NCBI GenBank assembly: GCA_963777165.1
Contig: CAVZPO010000027.1
Coordinates: 124,001-188,000, forward strand
Length of the DNA stretch: 64,000 bases
Direction of reading: 5' to 3'
From: DYJB01 sp963777165
GTDB taxonomy: Bacteria; Chloroflexota; Anaerolineae; Anaerolineales; E44-bin32
Within the stretch, counting starts at the first letter, position 1. Every line of letters starts with the position of its first letter. Positions 15,595 through 24,015 of this stretch are shown here, piece after piece. Under the pieces are notes generated by a model that saw only the letters and a program-made list of their open reading frames with translations, made no database searches and was not told the origin of the DNA. A program made the position numbers and the translations under genes.

Positions 15595-18054
15595 GTGATC
15601 ACGCTCTACGCCTGGCTGTTTGACGCCTATCCGTCCGACGCCGGCATGACCACCTGGTGGATCGACGCCGACGGCCGGGCTCACGCGCTGGCCGACGACC
15701 TGACGCCCGCGTTCTACGTTCGCGGCCCGCGCTCCGACCTGCACGCCCTGTGCGTCTGGCTGCGCACCCAGGCATTCCCCCCGATCGCGCTGCGCCGCAC
15801 CGAGCGCACCGACCTGTTCCTCGATCGCGCCATCGAGGTGCTCGAGGTCGGCGTGAGCCGGCCGGCGGCCTTCACGCGCATCTTCCGCCAGACGGCCGAC
15901 GCTTTTCCCCACCTGACCTACTACGACGCCGACATCCCGCTGCCGCAGCGCTACGTGCTGACGCGCAGCATCTTCCCGCTGGCCTACTGCGCCATCGAAC
16001 ATCAGGCCGGGCGGATCGTCGACCTGCAGCCGCTCGATACCCCCTGGGAGCCCGAGTACCGGCTGCCGCCGCTGAAGGTCATGGCGCTGCGCCTGGCCGG
16101 CGAGCTGCGCGATCCGTCGCGCGGCCACCGCGGCGACCTGCTGGTCGAGATCGACGGTCGCCAGCATATCTTTCCCCGCCGCCACAGCCGCCAGCTCGTC
16201 CTCGGCGTGCGTCATCTGCTCGAGCAGCACGATCCCGACCTGCTCGTTACCGCCTACGGCGATTCGTATCTGCTGCCCCGCCTGCTGGCGCTCTCGGAAC
16301 ACTTTCATATCCCGCTGCCGCTCAACCGCGATCTCCGACAGACGGTGGCGCACAAGGCGGCGCATTCGTACTTCTCCTACGGACGCATCGTCTTCCGCAA
16401 CGAGCAGCACCTGCTCTACGGACGCTGGCACATCGACCGTCAGAACGCCTTCCTGGCCGACGACTACGGCCTGGAGGGCTCGCTCGAGATCGCCCGCCTC
16501 ACCGGCCTGCCGGTGCAGACCGTGGCCCGCGTCTCCACCGGCACCGGCATCAGCGCCATGCAGGTCAACACCGCCTGGCGCCGCGGCGTGCTCGTCCCGT
16601 GGCAGAAACGCCAGCCCGAGTCGCTCAAGACCGTCGGCGACCTGCTCGTCGCCGACAAGGGCGGGCTGGTCTACAACCCGATCGTCGGGCTGCACCAGCA
16701 CGTCGCCGAACTGGATTTCTCGGCCATGTACCCGAGCATCATGGTGCGTTTCAACCTGTCGCCCGAGACGGTCGGCGCGACGTGCTGCGAGGGGACGCCG
16801 GTGCCCGAGATCGGCACGCCGGTGTGCTCCCATCGCCAGGGGCTGGTGCCCGAGACGCTCGCCCCGCTGCTCGAGAAGCGCTTCCATTACAAGGCGCTCA
16901 TCCGCCAGCTGCCCGAGGACGACCCGCGCAAGGAGATCTACCGCCGGCGCTACTCGGCCCACAAGTGGCTGCTGGTCACCTGCTTCGGCTACCTGGGCTA
17001 CAAGAACGCCCGCTTCGGCCGGATCGAGGCGCACGAAGCGGTGACGGCCTACGGGCGCGAGGTGCTGCTGCGCGCCAAAGAACTGGTCGAGGAGCGCGGC
17101 TTCCGCGTCCTGCACCTGTACGTCGACGGGCTGTGGATCGAAAAACCCGGGGCGCATCTGCGGCCGGATTACGACGCGCTGCTGGAGGACATCCACCAGC
17201 GCACCGGGCTGCACATCGGCCTGGAGGGCGTTTACCGCTGGGTGGCCTTTCTGCCGTCGCGGGTCGAGCCGCGCATCTCGGTCGCCAACCGCTACTTCGG
17301 CGCCTTCGACGACGGGTCGGTCAAGGTGCGCGGCATCGAGGCCCGCCGCCACGATACGCCGCGCTTCATCCGCGAGACGCAGCTCGGCATGCTCGACATC
17401 CTGGCCGAGGGCCGCGACGTCGCCGGGTTCCGCCAGACGGTGCCCGACGCCATCCGTTACGTGCGCCGCCGCCTGCACTCCCTGCGCACCGGTCAGGTGG
17501 CGTTGAACGACCTGATCGTCACCCACCGACTGGCCCGCGAGCCGTCCGAGTTCGTCGTGCGCACCGCCGCCGCCCGCGTCGCTCAGCAGCTCACCCAGGC
17601 CGGCGTCAGGCTCAGCCCCGGCGAGAGCCTGCGTTTCGTGTACGTCCCCGGGCCGGAGAAGGCGCGCGCCTGGGAGTTAGTCGAAGGCAGCCCGCCCTAC
17701 GACCCGCAGGCCTACACCGAGCTGCTGCTGCGCGCCGTCGAAAGCCTGCTGCTGCCGGTGGGCGTCGACCGGCGCATGCTCGATCTGTGGTTGATCGGCG
17801 ATGCCGGCTACTGGGGACCTCCGGGGACGCTGCCGCCGCCGGGCGTCGATGGCCATGCACCGCTGCTGGCATCTGCCGTGCGGGCGGCCATTTGCGGCCA
17901 GCCCTTCGGGCTCCGGTGGCACCAGCGCAGGCCACGCCCGCGCCGCGGCCGATCGCCAAAAGGCCCTCCCCCGTCCTCGCCGCGTGACTTCCTCGTCATT
18001 CTCCCCGACACGTCGCCGGCTCACCGTCAGGGCGCCCGCGCGCACCGCAGTTGA
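15595..18054 (+). CDS. Divergent family B DNA polymerase (PolB2-like)
   Basis: An 819-residue family B polymerase. Motif A reads ELDFSAMYPSI with catalytic D374; motif B region K457-x-x-x-x-x-C-F-G-Y-L-G-Y; motif C reads Y509-V-D511-G-L-W, so the second aspartate of the usual YGDTDS is replaced by leucine. The exonuclease domain seems dead: the strand near 160 reads LKVMALRL without the D-x-E of Exo I, and the Exo II segment is YGDSYLLPRL (D223 only). This pattern fits the inactivated PolB2 clade more than replicative enzymes. The GTG start has GCAGGTGAGG upstream. The last 60 residues are Pro/Arg-rich and look unrelated to the family. It sits in an operon with a LexA-type box, so translesion or scaffold roles are plausible. 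Confidence 0.82.
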   Translation: MITLYAWLFDAYPSDAGMTTWWIDADGRAHALADDLTPAFYVRGPRSDLHALCVWLRTQAFPPIALRRTERTDLFLDRAIEVLEVGVSRPAAFTRIFRQTADAFPHLTYYDADIPLPQRYVLTRSIFPLAYCAIEHQAGRIVDLQPLDTPWEPEYRLPPLKVMALRLAGELRDPSRGHRGDLLVEIDGRQHIFPRRHSRQLVLGVRHLLEQHDPDLLVTAYGDSYLLPRLLALSEHFHIPLPLNRDLRQTVAHKAAHSYFSYGRIVFRNEQHLLYGRWHIDRQNAFLADDYGLEGSLEIARLTGLPVQTVARVSTGTGISAMQVNTAWRRGVLVPWQKRQPESLKTVGDLLVADKGGLVYNPIVGLHQHVAELDFSAMYPSIMVRFNLSPETVGATCCEGTPVPEIGTPVCSHRQGLVPETLAPLLEKRFHYKALIRQLPEDDPRKEIYRRRYSAHKWLLVTCFGYLGYKNARFGRIEAHEAVTAYGREVLLRAKELVEERGFRVLHLYVDGLWIEKPGAHLRPDYDALLEDIHQRTGLHIGLEGVYRWVAFLPSRVEPRISVANRYFGAFDDGSVKVRGIEARRHDTPRFIRETQLGMLDILAEGRDVAGFRQTVPDAIRYVRRRLHSLRTGQVALNDLIVTHRLAREPSEFVVRTAAARVAQQLTQAGVRLSPGESLRFVYVPGPEKARAWELVEGSPPYDPQAYTELLLRAVESLLLPVGVDRRMLDLWLIGDAGYWGPPGTLPPPGVDGHAPLLASAVRAAICGQPFGLRWHQRRPRPRRGRSPKGPPPSSPRDFLVILPDTSPAHRQGARAHRS

Positions 18055-18078
18055 CAACCCGGCAGGGAATGCTAGAAT
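18051..18078 (+). promoter_or_regulatory. Promoter of the NYN-domain gene
   Basis: TTGACA (18051-18056), 16-base spacer, TAGAAT (18073-18078) with an extended TGC. The -35 overlaps the polymerase stop codon. Confidence 0.65.
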
Positions 18079-18089
18079 CCGTCTATCCC

Positions 18090-18154
18090 GCCTGTCCCCT
18101 CGGGGGCAGGCCGCGAGACCGTGCTCGCAAGAGTGCGGTCTCTGCTTGCTGGGA
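18090..18154 (+). other. Structured 5' leader of the NYN-domain gene
   Basis: Two hairpins between promoter and start: GCCTG-CCCC paired with GGGG-CAGGC near 18090-18113, and GAGACCG paired with CGGTCTC (about 18115-18142). They could act on translation or message stability; no known riboswitch was recognised. Confidence 0.4.
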
Positions 18155-18161
18155 GGGGCCG

Positions 18162-18797
18162 ATGCCGCCCAGGACCCACGTCTACATCGACGGCTTCAAC
18201 CTCTACTACGGAGCCATGAAGGGTACGGCGCTCAAGTGGCTGAATGTCCGGCGGCTCTGTGAACTGCTGCTCCCGGGCCACCGGATCGACAAAGTCAAGT
18301 ACTTCACCGCCAGGGTCAGCGCCCGTCCCGACGACCCCGACAAGCCAACCCGACAACAGATCTACCTGAGGGCGCTTCGCACACTCCCGGACGTGGAGAT
18401 CATCTACGGCAGTTTCCTGTCCCACGATGTGCCCATGCCGTTGGCCGAGCCAGTTCCAGGAGGGTCGCGGTTCGCCAGGGTCATCAAGACCGAAGAGAAG
18501 GGCTCCGACGTGAATATCGCCGCCCATCTCATCCATGACGCGCACCAGGGGTTATTCGACGTCGCCGTGCTGGTTACGAACGACTCCGATCTGACGGAAC
18601 CGATCAAGATCGTACGGCGCGACCTCGGCCTCCAGGTTGGAATCCTCAATCCCCATGAGCAGACGCCCAGCCAGATGCTCCTCAAACACGCTTCCTTCGT
18701 GAAGCAGATCCGGCACGGCGTTCTCGCCGCCAGTCAATTCCCCGCGGTGCTCAAGGACCGGAAGGGTTCCTTCCACATGCCCGAGACATGGGGCTAG
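18162..18797 (+). CDS. NYN-domain (PIN-like) protein
   Basis: A 211-residue NYN/LabA-type protein with a PIN-like nuclease fold. Acidic metal-binding positions are present: Y-I-D-G-F-N-L-Y-Y-G near 7-16, E-K-G-S-D-V-N-I-A near 110-118 and V-T-N-D-S-D-L-T-E-P near 135-144. Such proteins are predicted RNases. The ATG at 18162 has GGGAGG upstream. It has its own promoter that overlaps the polymerase stop, so it may be partly co-transcribed with the repair operon but is also expressed separately. Confidence 0.85.
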   Translation: MPPRTHVYIDGFNLYYGAMKGTALKWLNVRRLCELLLPGHRIDKVKYFTARVSARPDDPDKPTRQQIYLRALRTLPDVEIIYGSFLSHDVPMPLAEPVPGGSRFARVIKTEEKGSDVNIAAHLIHDAHQGLFDVAVLVTNDSDLTEPIKIVRRDLGLQVGILNPHEQTPSQMLLKHASFVKQIRHGVLAASQFPAVLKDRKGSFHMPETWG

Positions 18798-18913
18798 GAG
18801 CGATCCACGGCTCCGGATCCCTGAGGCGATCGCAAACTCCCGCCCGCGGGGGACCCCGAACCGATCGAGCCGCTCGCTCAAGCCCCCTTCGAAGGCGTGT
18901 CGTTTCAAAACTG

Positions 18914-18939
18914 CGGCGGGCAGGAAACCCTGCCCGCCG
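18914..18939 (-). terminator. Terminator of the DUF4405 unit
   Basis: 11-base perfect stem (18914-18924 with 18929-18939). On the minus strand it is followed by CAGTTTTG, so it fits an intrinsic terminator for the small membrane-protein genes. Confidence 0.75.
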
Positions 18940-18967
18940 ACGCGCTCCCACTTTCACGCCACCGCGG

Positions 18968-19300
18968 TTACCGCTCGGCGATCACCACCGGCACAGCGGC
19001 CCGCTCAGGCGCGCCCACCGACCGCCGTGGCTTGCAGCCGGTTAACCCCAACTGCCGCAGCGCGACGTGAACGATCCACTTCCAGTGCACCAGCAAGTGG
19101 ATCCCCACCCCGGCGATCATCGCCAGGCCAAACCAGTCGTGCAGCGAGCGCCAGGCATCCCGGCTCAGCAGCCACGCCTCGGCGGCGTTGCCGTGTCCTG
19201 CCAGCCCGAAGAAGAAGACCAGCCCGCTCGCCGCCGTGATCAAGAAGGCGAAGGCGATCAGCGCGTCCAGCGCCAAGTTCCATTTCGGTTTGATCGACAT
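18968..19300 (-). CDS. DUF4405-family membrane protein, possible haem b carrier
   Basis: A 110-residue protein with three hydrophobic helices. The pattern D-A-L-I-A-F-A-F-L-I-T-A-A-S-G-L near 12-27, W-R-S-L-H-D-W-F-G near 50-58 and G-V-G-I-H-L-L-V-H-W near 65-74 is that of DUF4405, related to b-type cytochrome subunits with histidine haem ligands. AAGGAAA precedes the ATG. It follows a small anchored protein by 10 bases and belongs with the redox cluster, where it may pass electrons through the membrane. Confidence 0.75.
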   Translation of the reverse strand: MSIKPKWNLALDALIAFAFLITAASGLVFFFGLAGHGNAAEAWLLSRDAWRSLHDWFGLAMIAGVGIHLLVHWKWIVHVALRQLGLTGCKPRRSVGAPERAAVPVVIAER

Positions 19301-19310
19301 GGCCGTTTCC

Positions 19311-19829
19311 TTAGAGCACTGGCGCCGGGCCGGCGCCCCCGCCGCGACGACCGCCGGCCCACATCGGGCGCCCGCTCTCGTCTCGGAGCACGACCGTCTG
19401 GCCGGTGGCTGCCAGCGTCAGCGAGCGCGCCTCGAGCGACGCCTCGTCTTCATAGAAGCCCTCGACCACGACGGCATCCCCCGGTGCCAGGCTGACACTC
19501 TGCGCTTCCCAATACCCGGGCTGACCCAGGGTCACTTCGATCAGCTCGCCAGCTCCGGTCCCCAGGGTTAGCACTGTCCCGTCGAGGCTCTGCACGACAC
19601 CGTTTACCGTGATCCACTCCTCTGCCGGCACTTGCGGGTCGTTGGCCCCATTTCCCTCGGCCGACCAGCGCCCACCGGCGCTCTCGGCCGAGGTAGTTTG
19701 CCAGCGGCCCCCGGAGCCCTCTCCGGTCCTTTCATCGCTGCTCGTTCCCACCACTGCGTAGGCGACACCGGCCACCATCAAGCCCAGGACGGCCCCCACA
19801 CCCAAGCCGATCAGAATCTTGTTCACCAT
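19311..19829 (-). CDS. Anchored periplasmic protein with a DUF5666-like domain
   Basis: A 172-residue protein: N-terminal membrane helix at 5-27, a Ser/Gly-rich linker to about 65, then a small beta domain with W-I-T-V-N-G-V-V-Q-S-L-D-G-T-V-L-T-L near 72-89, L-A-P-G-D-A-V-V-V-E-G-F-Y-E near 115-128 and a Gly/Pro-rich tail. This resembles OB-like DUF5666 repeats. The ATG has AAGGAGG upstream. It lies 256 bases after the multihaem gene, so it may be transcribed separately. Confidence 0.5.
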   Translation of the reverse strand: MVNKILIGLGVGAVLGLMVAGVAYAVVGTSSDERTGEGSGGRWQTTSAESAGGRWSAEGNGANDPQVPAEEWITVNGVVQSLDGTVLTLGTGAGELIEVTLGQPGYWEAQSVSLAPGDAVVVEGFYEDEASLEARSLTLAATGQTVVLRDESGRPMWAGGRRGGGAGPAPVL

Positions 19830-20085
19830 ACGAACCTCCTTGCGCCCAGAGTCGTGCGGCGCGTTGTGGCATCAGCCTATCGGGAGGTCGTGGAGATCGC
19901 GTGAAGGTGGGGTGAAATCGCCGTCGCTGATGATCCTCTCACCTGCGACGGCGAAGGACCTACAGGAGGCTCGATGCAAGAGGGGATCAGCGGCCGCCGG
20001 CCAACTATCACGATCGCTGTCAGGATCGTTTTTGGGCGGGAGCACGGATGTCTCCGTGCCGGGTTAGCCGTATTGCCGAAGTCCC

Positions 20086-21909
20086 CTAGTCACCATCTCC
20101 TCCTCGCCCGCCGGGATGGCAATCCAGACAGCTCCCCAGGGAGAAGCCGGAGACCTCCTTGTGCTTGTCCTGCATCCTGGATTCGTTGTGCTCGTGGCAG
20201 TTGGTGCAGGTGAAGGAGGTCAGCGACGAGGGGTGGCAGGTGGAACAGCTGCTTCCGGCGCCCCCGTGGTTCATCGGGAAGGAGTGCGGCCCGTTGTAGC
20301 CTGCCGGCAGCCAGCCGGAGGTCGAATGGCAGTCGCCGCAGCTGGTGCCGAAGCGGCCGGCGTGCACGCCGGGTTCGGCATGGCAGTTGACACAAGCGCG
20401 CGGCGTCCCCTGGAAGGTTCCGCCCGCATGGCACTGCGAGCACGCCGCGCCGCGGTGTGCCCCGGTGAGCGGGAAGCGCGATCGATTGTGATCGAAGGTC
20501 GCGTCACTCCAACGCGTCACACGGTGACACGCAGCGCAGTCGGTCCCATACTGACCGCCGTGCTTGTCGTCCTCCCGGTGACAGCCGACGCAGGTCTTCG
20601 GCGTTCCTCGATAGTGCCCGCCGGCATGACAGGCGGAGCAGGCGACCTGCTGGTGAGAACCCACGAGGGGAAACGCCGACTTGTCGTGGTCGAAGGTCAC
20701 GTCGTCCCAGCGCGTCGCCCGGTGGCAGGCGGCACAATCGCTGCCTAGCTCGCCGGCATGCTGATCATCGTCCCGGTGGCAGCCCACGCAATCGCGAGGC
20801 GTGCCGACGTATTTCCCGCCCGCGTGACACGCCGCACATGTCGCCGGCCGGTGCGCTCCGGTCAGTGGGAAGCGGGACTTCGAGTGGTCGAAGGTCAGTT
20901 CGCTCCAACGGGTGGTCTGGTGGCATTCGCCGCAACCGACCTTGAACTGCCCGCCGTGCGGGTCGTCCTTCGTGTGACAGTCGGTGCATTCCGTGGGGAT
21001 GCCGCGCCACTTGCGGTCGACATGACACCCCTGGCAATCGGCCAGCAGGTGACTGCCGGTCAGTACGAACCCCGAGCGCGCATGATCGAAGGTTGCCTCC
21101 TGCCATGTGGCGGGGTTATGGCATTCGCCGCACGCCAGCCCAAGGCGGCGCTGGTGGACATCATCCTGCGCGTGGCAGTCAGCGCATTCAGCCGGGGTCT
21201 GCTGCAGGGCGAGCACGCTGGTCGCACCGGCGTGGCAGCTCCCGCAGGTGAGGGCCGCGTGCTTCCCCATCAAGGGAAAGGCCGCCAATTGATGGTCGAA
21301 GTCTCGGCCGTAGCGGTCGATGCCGTCATGACACGCCACGCACCCGTCGCCGAAGACGGATTCGTGCTCCGACAGGTAGGCGGCGTCCAGGAGTTGATGG
21401 CACCCGCGGCAGCTGGTGGCATCGAAGGATTGCAGGCTGACGCTGTGGCAGTCGGTGCACAGAAAGGTGCCGCCTTCGCTGACGAGCGGATGTGTTTGCA
21501 GCGAGAATCCGACCCGATCGTGCGGGAACCCAGTCATGTCGGCGCGGGTCAGCGACGCCTCGGGGCCCTGATGTTCGGTGTGGCAATCGCGGCAGTTGCC
21601 CGAATGGGCGAACCCGAAATGCAGGCTGGCCCGCTCCTCCATCTCGGCGCGAACATCGTCGTGGCAGTCCAGGCACCGATCGCCCATGCGCTCGCCGCCC
21701 CAGGCGGGCACGTGGCAGCTGGAACAGCGCTGCGCCAGCTCGGCATGAGATCGTACGCCGCCGAGGGCCGTCTGGCCGACCGTGCCGTTCAATTCTCCGG
21801 AGCTGAAGATTGCATTGCCGCTGAACGCCGCTGCGCCGACCACCGTCACGGCGGTAATCACCGCCGCCAGCAGGCCCGTTGCCGTCATGCACCCGAGTGG
21901 TCGCCGCAC
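20086..21909 (-). CDS. 24-haem c-type cytochrome with five tandem tri-haem modules
   Basis: About 607 residues, exported (hydrophobic N-terminus M-T-A-T-G-L-L-A-A-V-I-T-A-V). I count 24 CxxCH haem motifs: seven in the N-terminal third, then five consecutive modules of about 64 residues, each with three motifs and the frame C-x-x-C-H-R-x-T-R-W ... F-D-H-x-x-S-x-F-P-L-T-G-x-H ... C-x-A-C-H-A-G-G ... G-T-P, and two at the end. Each module supplies extra histidines (F-D-H, G-x-H) that can be distal ligands. The GTG at 21909 follows AAGGAGG. It sits next to a membrane b-type protein, an FAD oxidoreductase and a ferredoxin, suggesting transport of electrons across or out of the cell envelope. Confidence 0.9.
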   Translation of the reverse strand: MRRPLGCMTATGLLAAVITAVTVVGAAAFSGNAIFSSGELNGTVGQTALGGVRSHAELAQRCSSCHVPAWGGERMGDRCLDCHDDVRAEMEERASLHFGFAHSGNCRDCHTEHQGPEASLTRADMTGFPHDRVGFSLQTHPLVSEGGTFLCTDCHSVSLQSFDATSCRGCHQLLDAAYLSEHESVFGDGCVACHDGIDRYGRDFDHQLAAFPLMGKHAALTCGSCHAGATSVLALQQTPAECADCHAQDDVHQRRLGLACGECHNPATWQEATFDHARSGFVLTGSHLLADCQGCHVDRKWRGIPTECTDCHTKDDPHGGQFKVGCGECHQTTRWSELTFDHSKSRFPLTGAHRPATCAACHAGGKYVGTPRDCVGCHRDDDQHAGELGSDCAACHRATRWDDVTFDHDKSAFPLVGSHQQVACSACHAGGHYRGTPKTCVGCHREDDKHGGQYGTDCAACHRVTRWSDATFDHNRSRFPLTGAHRGAACSQCHAGGTFQGTPRACVNCHAEPGVHAGRFGTSCGDCHSTSGWLPAGYNGPHSFPMNHGGAGSSCSTCHPSSLTSFTCTNCHEHNESRMQDKHKEVSGFSLGSCLDCHPGGRGGDGD

Positions 21910-21919
21910 CCGATCCTCC

Positions 21920-22702
21920 TTAGCGAAGCAGCGTGGCGTAGTACAACGCCGCGCCGGCATGGGCGAAGGCTGCCACGAACAGCGCCATTCCCAATGGGAT
22001 GTGGACGGTGTGCCAGACTGCCAGCAGCCGCCGCGCCGTGGCGAGGGATGCCAGCTGACGTCTCAGATCTCGCAGCCGGCGCTGCGCCATGGCCTTGCGG
22101 CTGGCCTGCTCGCGCGCTACTTCGTCCAGCCGTCGATTGGCCGACCATTCCCGCCACCGCTCGCGCAGATCCTGAAGCCCGCGGCCGAGCACCAGCGACG
22201 CGCCGGTGCCGAGGGCTTGCCCGCCCACGACGGCCTCCTCCACCTGCAACCCCTTCAAGTCCGCTTCCGCCTGCCGCAGCGCCCGCTCGATCGCCTCCGC
22301 TTCCAGCACCAGGCCGTCGGCCGTCCGCGGCACGGCGGTGTAGATATACCGACCCACAAATCCGCTGGCGACGACTACGGCCGTCATCAGCAGCACAATC
22401 CCGGCGAGCCCTCGGTAGGCCCAGGCGCTGTGCAGGAAGACCATGTAGGGACCGACGATCCCGGTGAAGATATGGAACTGCAGCCAGTCGCTCATCCGTC
22501 CCGGGACGCGCCGGGTGGCGCGTTTTCGGATCGAGTACAGCGTCTCGGTGGCAATCATCAACGTGAATCCCAGGATGCCCAGACTGTGGCCAAACAGCCC
22601 GCGTGCCTCCGGCACACCCAGCCGAATGCTGACGCCGAAATACAGTCCCGTGATAGAAATCACGGCGACCAACGACAGCCACAGCTCGCGCCTAGAGGAC
22701 AC
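21920..22702 (-). CDS. Four-helix b-type cytochrome-like membrane protein
   Basis: A 260-residue protein with four or five hydrophobic helices and a long charged helical insert (about 130-215) between the third and last pair. Candidate haem histidines: H39 (G-H-S-L-G), H77 and H91 (Q-F-H-I-F-T-G-I-V-G-P-Y-M-V-F-L-H), and W-H-T-V-H near 230 plus A-H-A-G near 248. This fits ferric-reductase or DUF4405-like diheme proteins. GTG start with GAGG upstream; it overlaps the FAD oxidoreductase end by 11 bases. Probably the membrane link between cytoplasmic FAD/ferredoxin and the multihaem cytochrome. Confidence 0.65.
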   Translation of the reverse strand: MSSRRELWLSLVAVISITGLYFGVSIRLGVPEARGLFGHSLGILGFTLMIATETLYSIRKRATRRVPGRMSDWLQFHIFTGIVGPYMVFLHSAWAYRGLAGIVLLMTAVVVASGFVGRYIYTAVPRTADGLVLEAEAIERALRQAEADLKGLQVEEAVVGGQALGTGASLVLGRGLQDLRERWREWSANRRLDEVAREQASRKAMAQRRLRDLRRQLASLATARRLLAVWHTVHIPLGMALFVAAFAHAGAALYYATLLR

Positions 22703-24014
22703 GGCCGCCTCGCTTCCACGCTGCCCAGGATTCTTCGATCACGGGGAACAGTCCCTCCCGGTCAGAAAGCAGCCGATCGCGCACGGCGGTAACGTCAACC
22801 CGATTCGAGATCAAGTCCTGCAGCGGGCGCGAGGCCCGCTGGTTCCCCATCACCACACCGCCGAGGATGTGCTGGCGGCCCACCAGAACGCGCAGCCGGC
22901 TGGAGTCGTCGTCGGCCTCCACCGAGGCGGCATCCGGCTGGCGACGCCAGGCTTCGCTGTCACCGCGGGCGATCCCGATTAGGTCATCATCTGGCGTGGG
23001 CTGCCCGACGCAGCCGAGGATGGTCGTGGTCAGGCCGCCGATGCGGGTGACGTTGAAAGGGGTACCTTTCCGGTAGGCGGTGCGTGCGCCGGCCATGTTC
23101 GTCCCGGCCGCCTTGCCCTGTTCGATCGCCAGCCACCAGAGCGAGTCAAGCACATACTCCCCGGTGACCGGATCGAGCACTTCGGCCACGTCGCCGGCGG
23201 CGAAGACCCCATCGGCCGAAGCCGCCAGGTGCGGATCCACGACGATGCCGCGTCTCACCTGCAGTCCGGCCGCCTTCGCCAGCTCGATGCGCGGCTCAAT
23301 TCCAACGGCGACGGCCACGATGTCGCAGGCGATCTTGCCCCCCGGCGCCAGGTCGACGCCGACGACGCGCCCGCGGCGCCCAAGGATCTCCGTCAGGTTG
23401 GTGTTGTGGTGCAGGCGGATGCCTTCCTCCTCGAGATGCGCCTCGACCAGCTCCGACTCATCCGGGTCGAGCACGTTCGACCAGTAGCGGTCGCGCCGCA
23501 GCAGGTAGTGCGTCTCGACGCCCCGGGCCGCCAGACCCTCGGCCAGTTCGAGGGCCGTGATCCCTCCGCCGACGACCACGGCTCGACGCGCCCGGCGCGC
23601 CAGGGCCACAATGTGCCGCGCATCCTCGAGCGTGTCCAGCGTGACCACGCCTTGCAGATCGATGCCCGTCACGTTGGGACGTACGGCACGCGCCCCGACG
23701 GCCAGAAGCACGGTGTCGTAAGAGAGGCTTCGGCCGTCCTGCAGCAGCACGCGGTGCTCGAGCGGCTGCAGCCCGATGGCCCTGGCTGTCTGCCGCCGCA
23801 CGCCGATCCGCCGGTACTCCTCGTCCGGCCGCGAATACAACTGTGACTGGGGAATGTGGCCCGCAAGGTAATACGCCAACCCGGGTCGCGAGTAGAAGGC
23901 ATGCGGCTCGTCGCCGAGAATCGTGATCTCCGCCTGTACGTCGCACAGTCGGATCGCCTCCGCCGCCGCCAGGCTCGCCGGTCCATTCCCGACCAGGACG
24001 AATTGCCGCGGCAT
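22692..24014 (-). CDS. FAD-dependent pyridine nucleotide-disulphide-type oxidoreductase
   Basis: About 440 residues, NirB/rubredoxin-reductase-like. FAD-binding V-G-N-G-P-A-S-L-A-A-A-E near 7-18, second dinucleotide site V-V-V-G-G-G-I-T-A-L-E-L-A near 143-155, and the A-S-A-D-G-V-F-A-A-G-D-V-A-E block near 262-275. It starts one base after the ferredoxin stop, so the two are co-translated. It should move electrons between NAD(P)H and the ferredoxin or the membrane cytochrome. A nitrite-reductase role is unlikely because no sirohaem domain is present. Confidence 0.85.
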   Translation of the reverse strand: MPRQFVLVGNGPASLAAAEAIRLCDVQAEITILGDEPHAFYSRPGLAYYLAGHIPQSQLYSRPDEEYRRIGVRRQTARAIGLQPLEHRVLLQDGRSLSYDTVLLAVGARAVRPNVTGIDLQGVVTLDTLEDARHIVALARRARRAVVVGGGITALELAEGLAARGVETHYLLRRDRYWSNVLDPDESELVEAHLEEEGIRLHHNTNLTEILGRRGRVVGVDLAPGGKIACDIVAVAVGIEPRIELAKAAGLQVRRGIVVDPHLAASADGVFAAGDVAEVLDPVTGEYVLDSLWWLAIEQGKAAGTNMAGARTAYRKGTPFNVTRIGGLTTTILGCVGQPTPDDDLIGIARGDSEAWRRQPDAASVEADDDSSRLRVLVGRQHILGGVVMGNQRASRPLQDLISNRVDVTAVRDRLLSDREGLFPVIEESWAAWKRGGRVL

Positions 24015-24015
24015 G

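Noticed and set aside
15196..17526. 776-residue open frame antisense to the polymerase gene
   Set aside because: It mirrors the coding frame of the polymerase, is Arg/Ala/Gly/Asp-rich with no domain, and arises from high GC third positions.
20041..20060. Terminator of the multihaem gene
   Set aside because: GCACGGA-TGTC-TCCGTGC hairpin is present, but on the minus strand it is followed by an A-run rather than a T-run.
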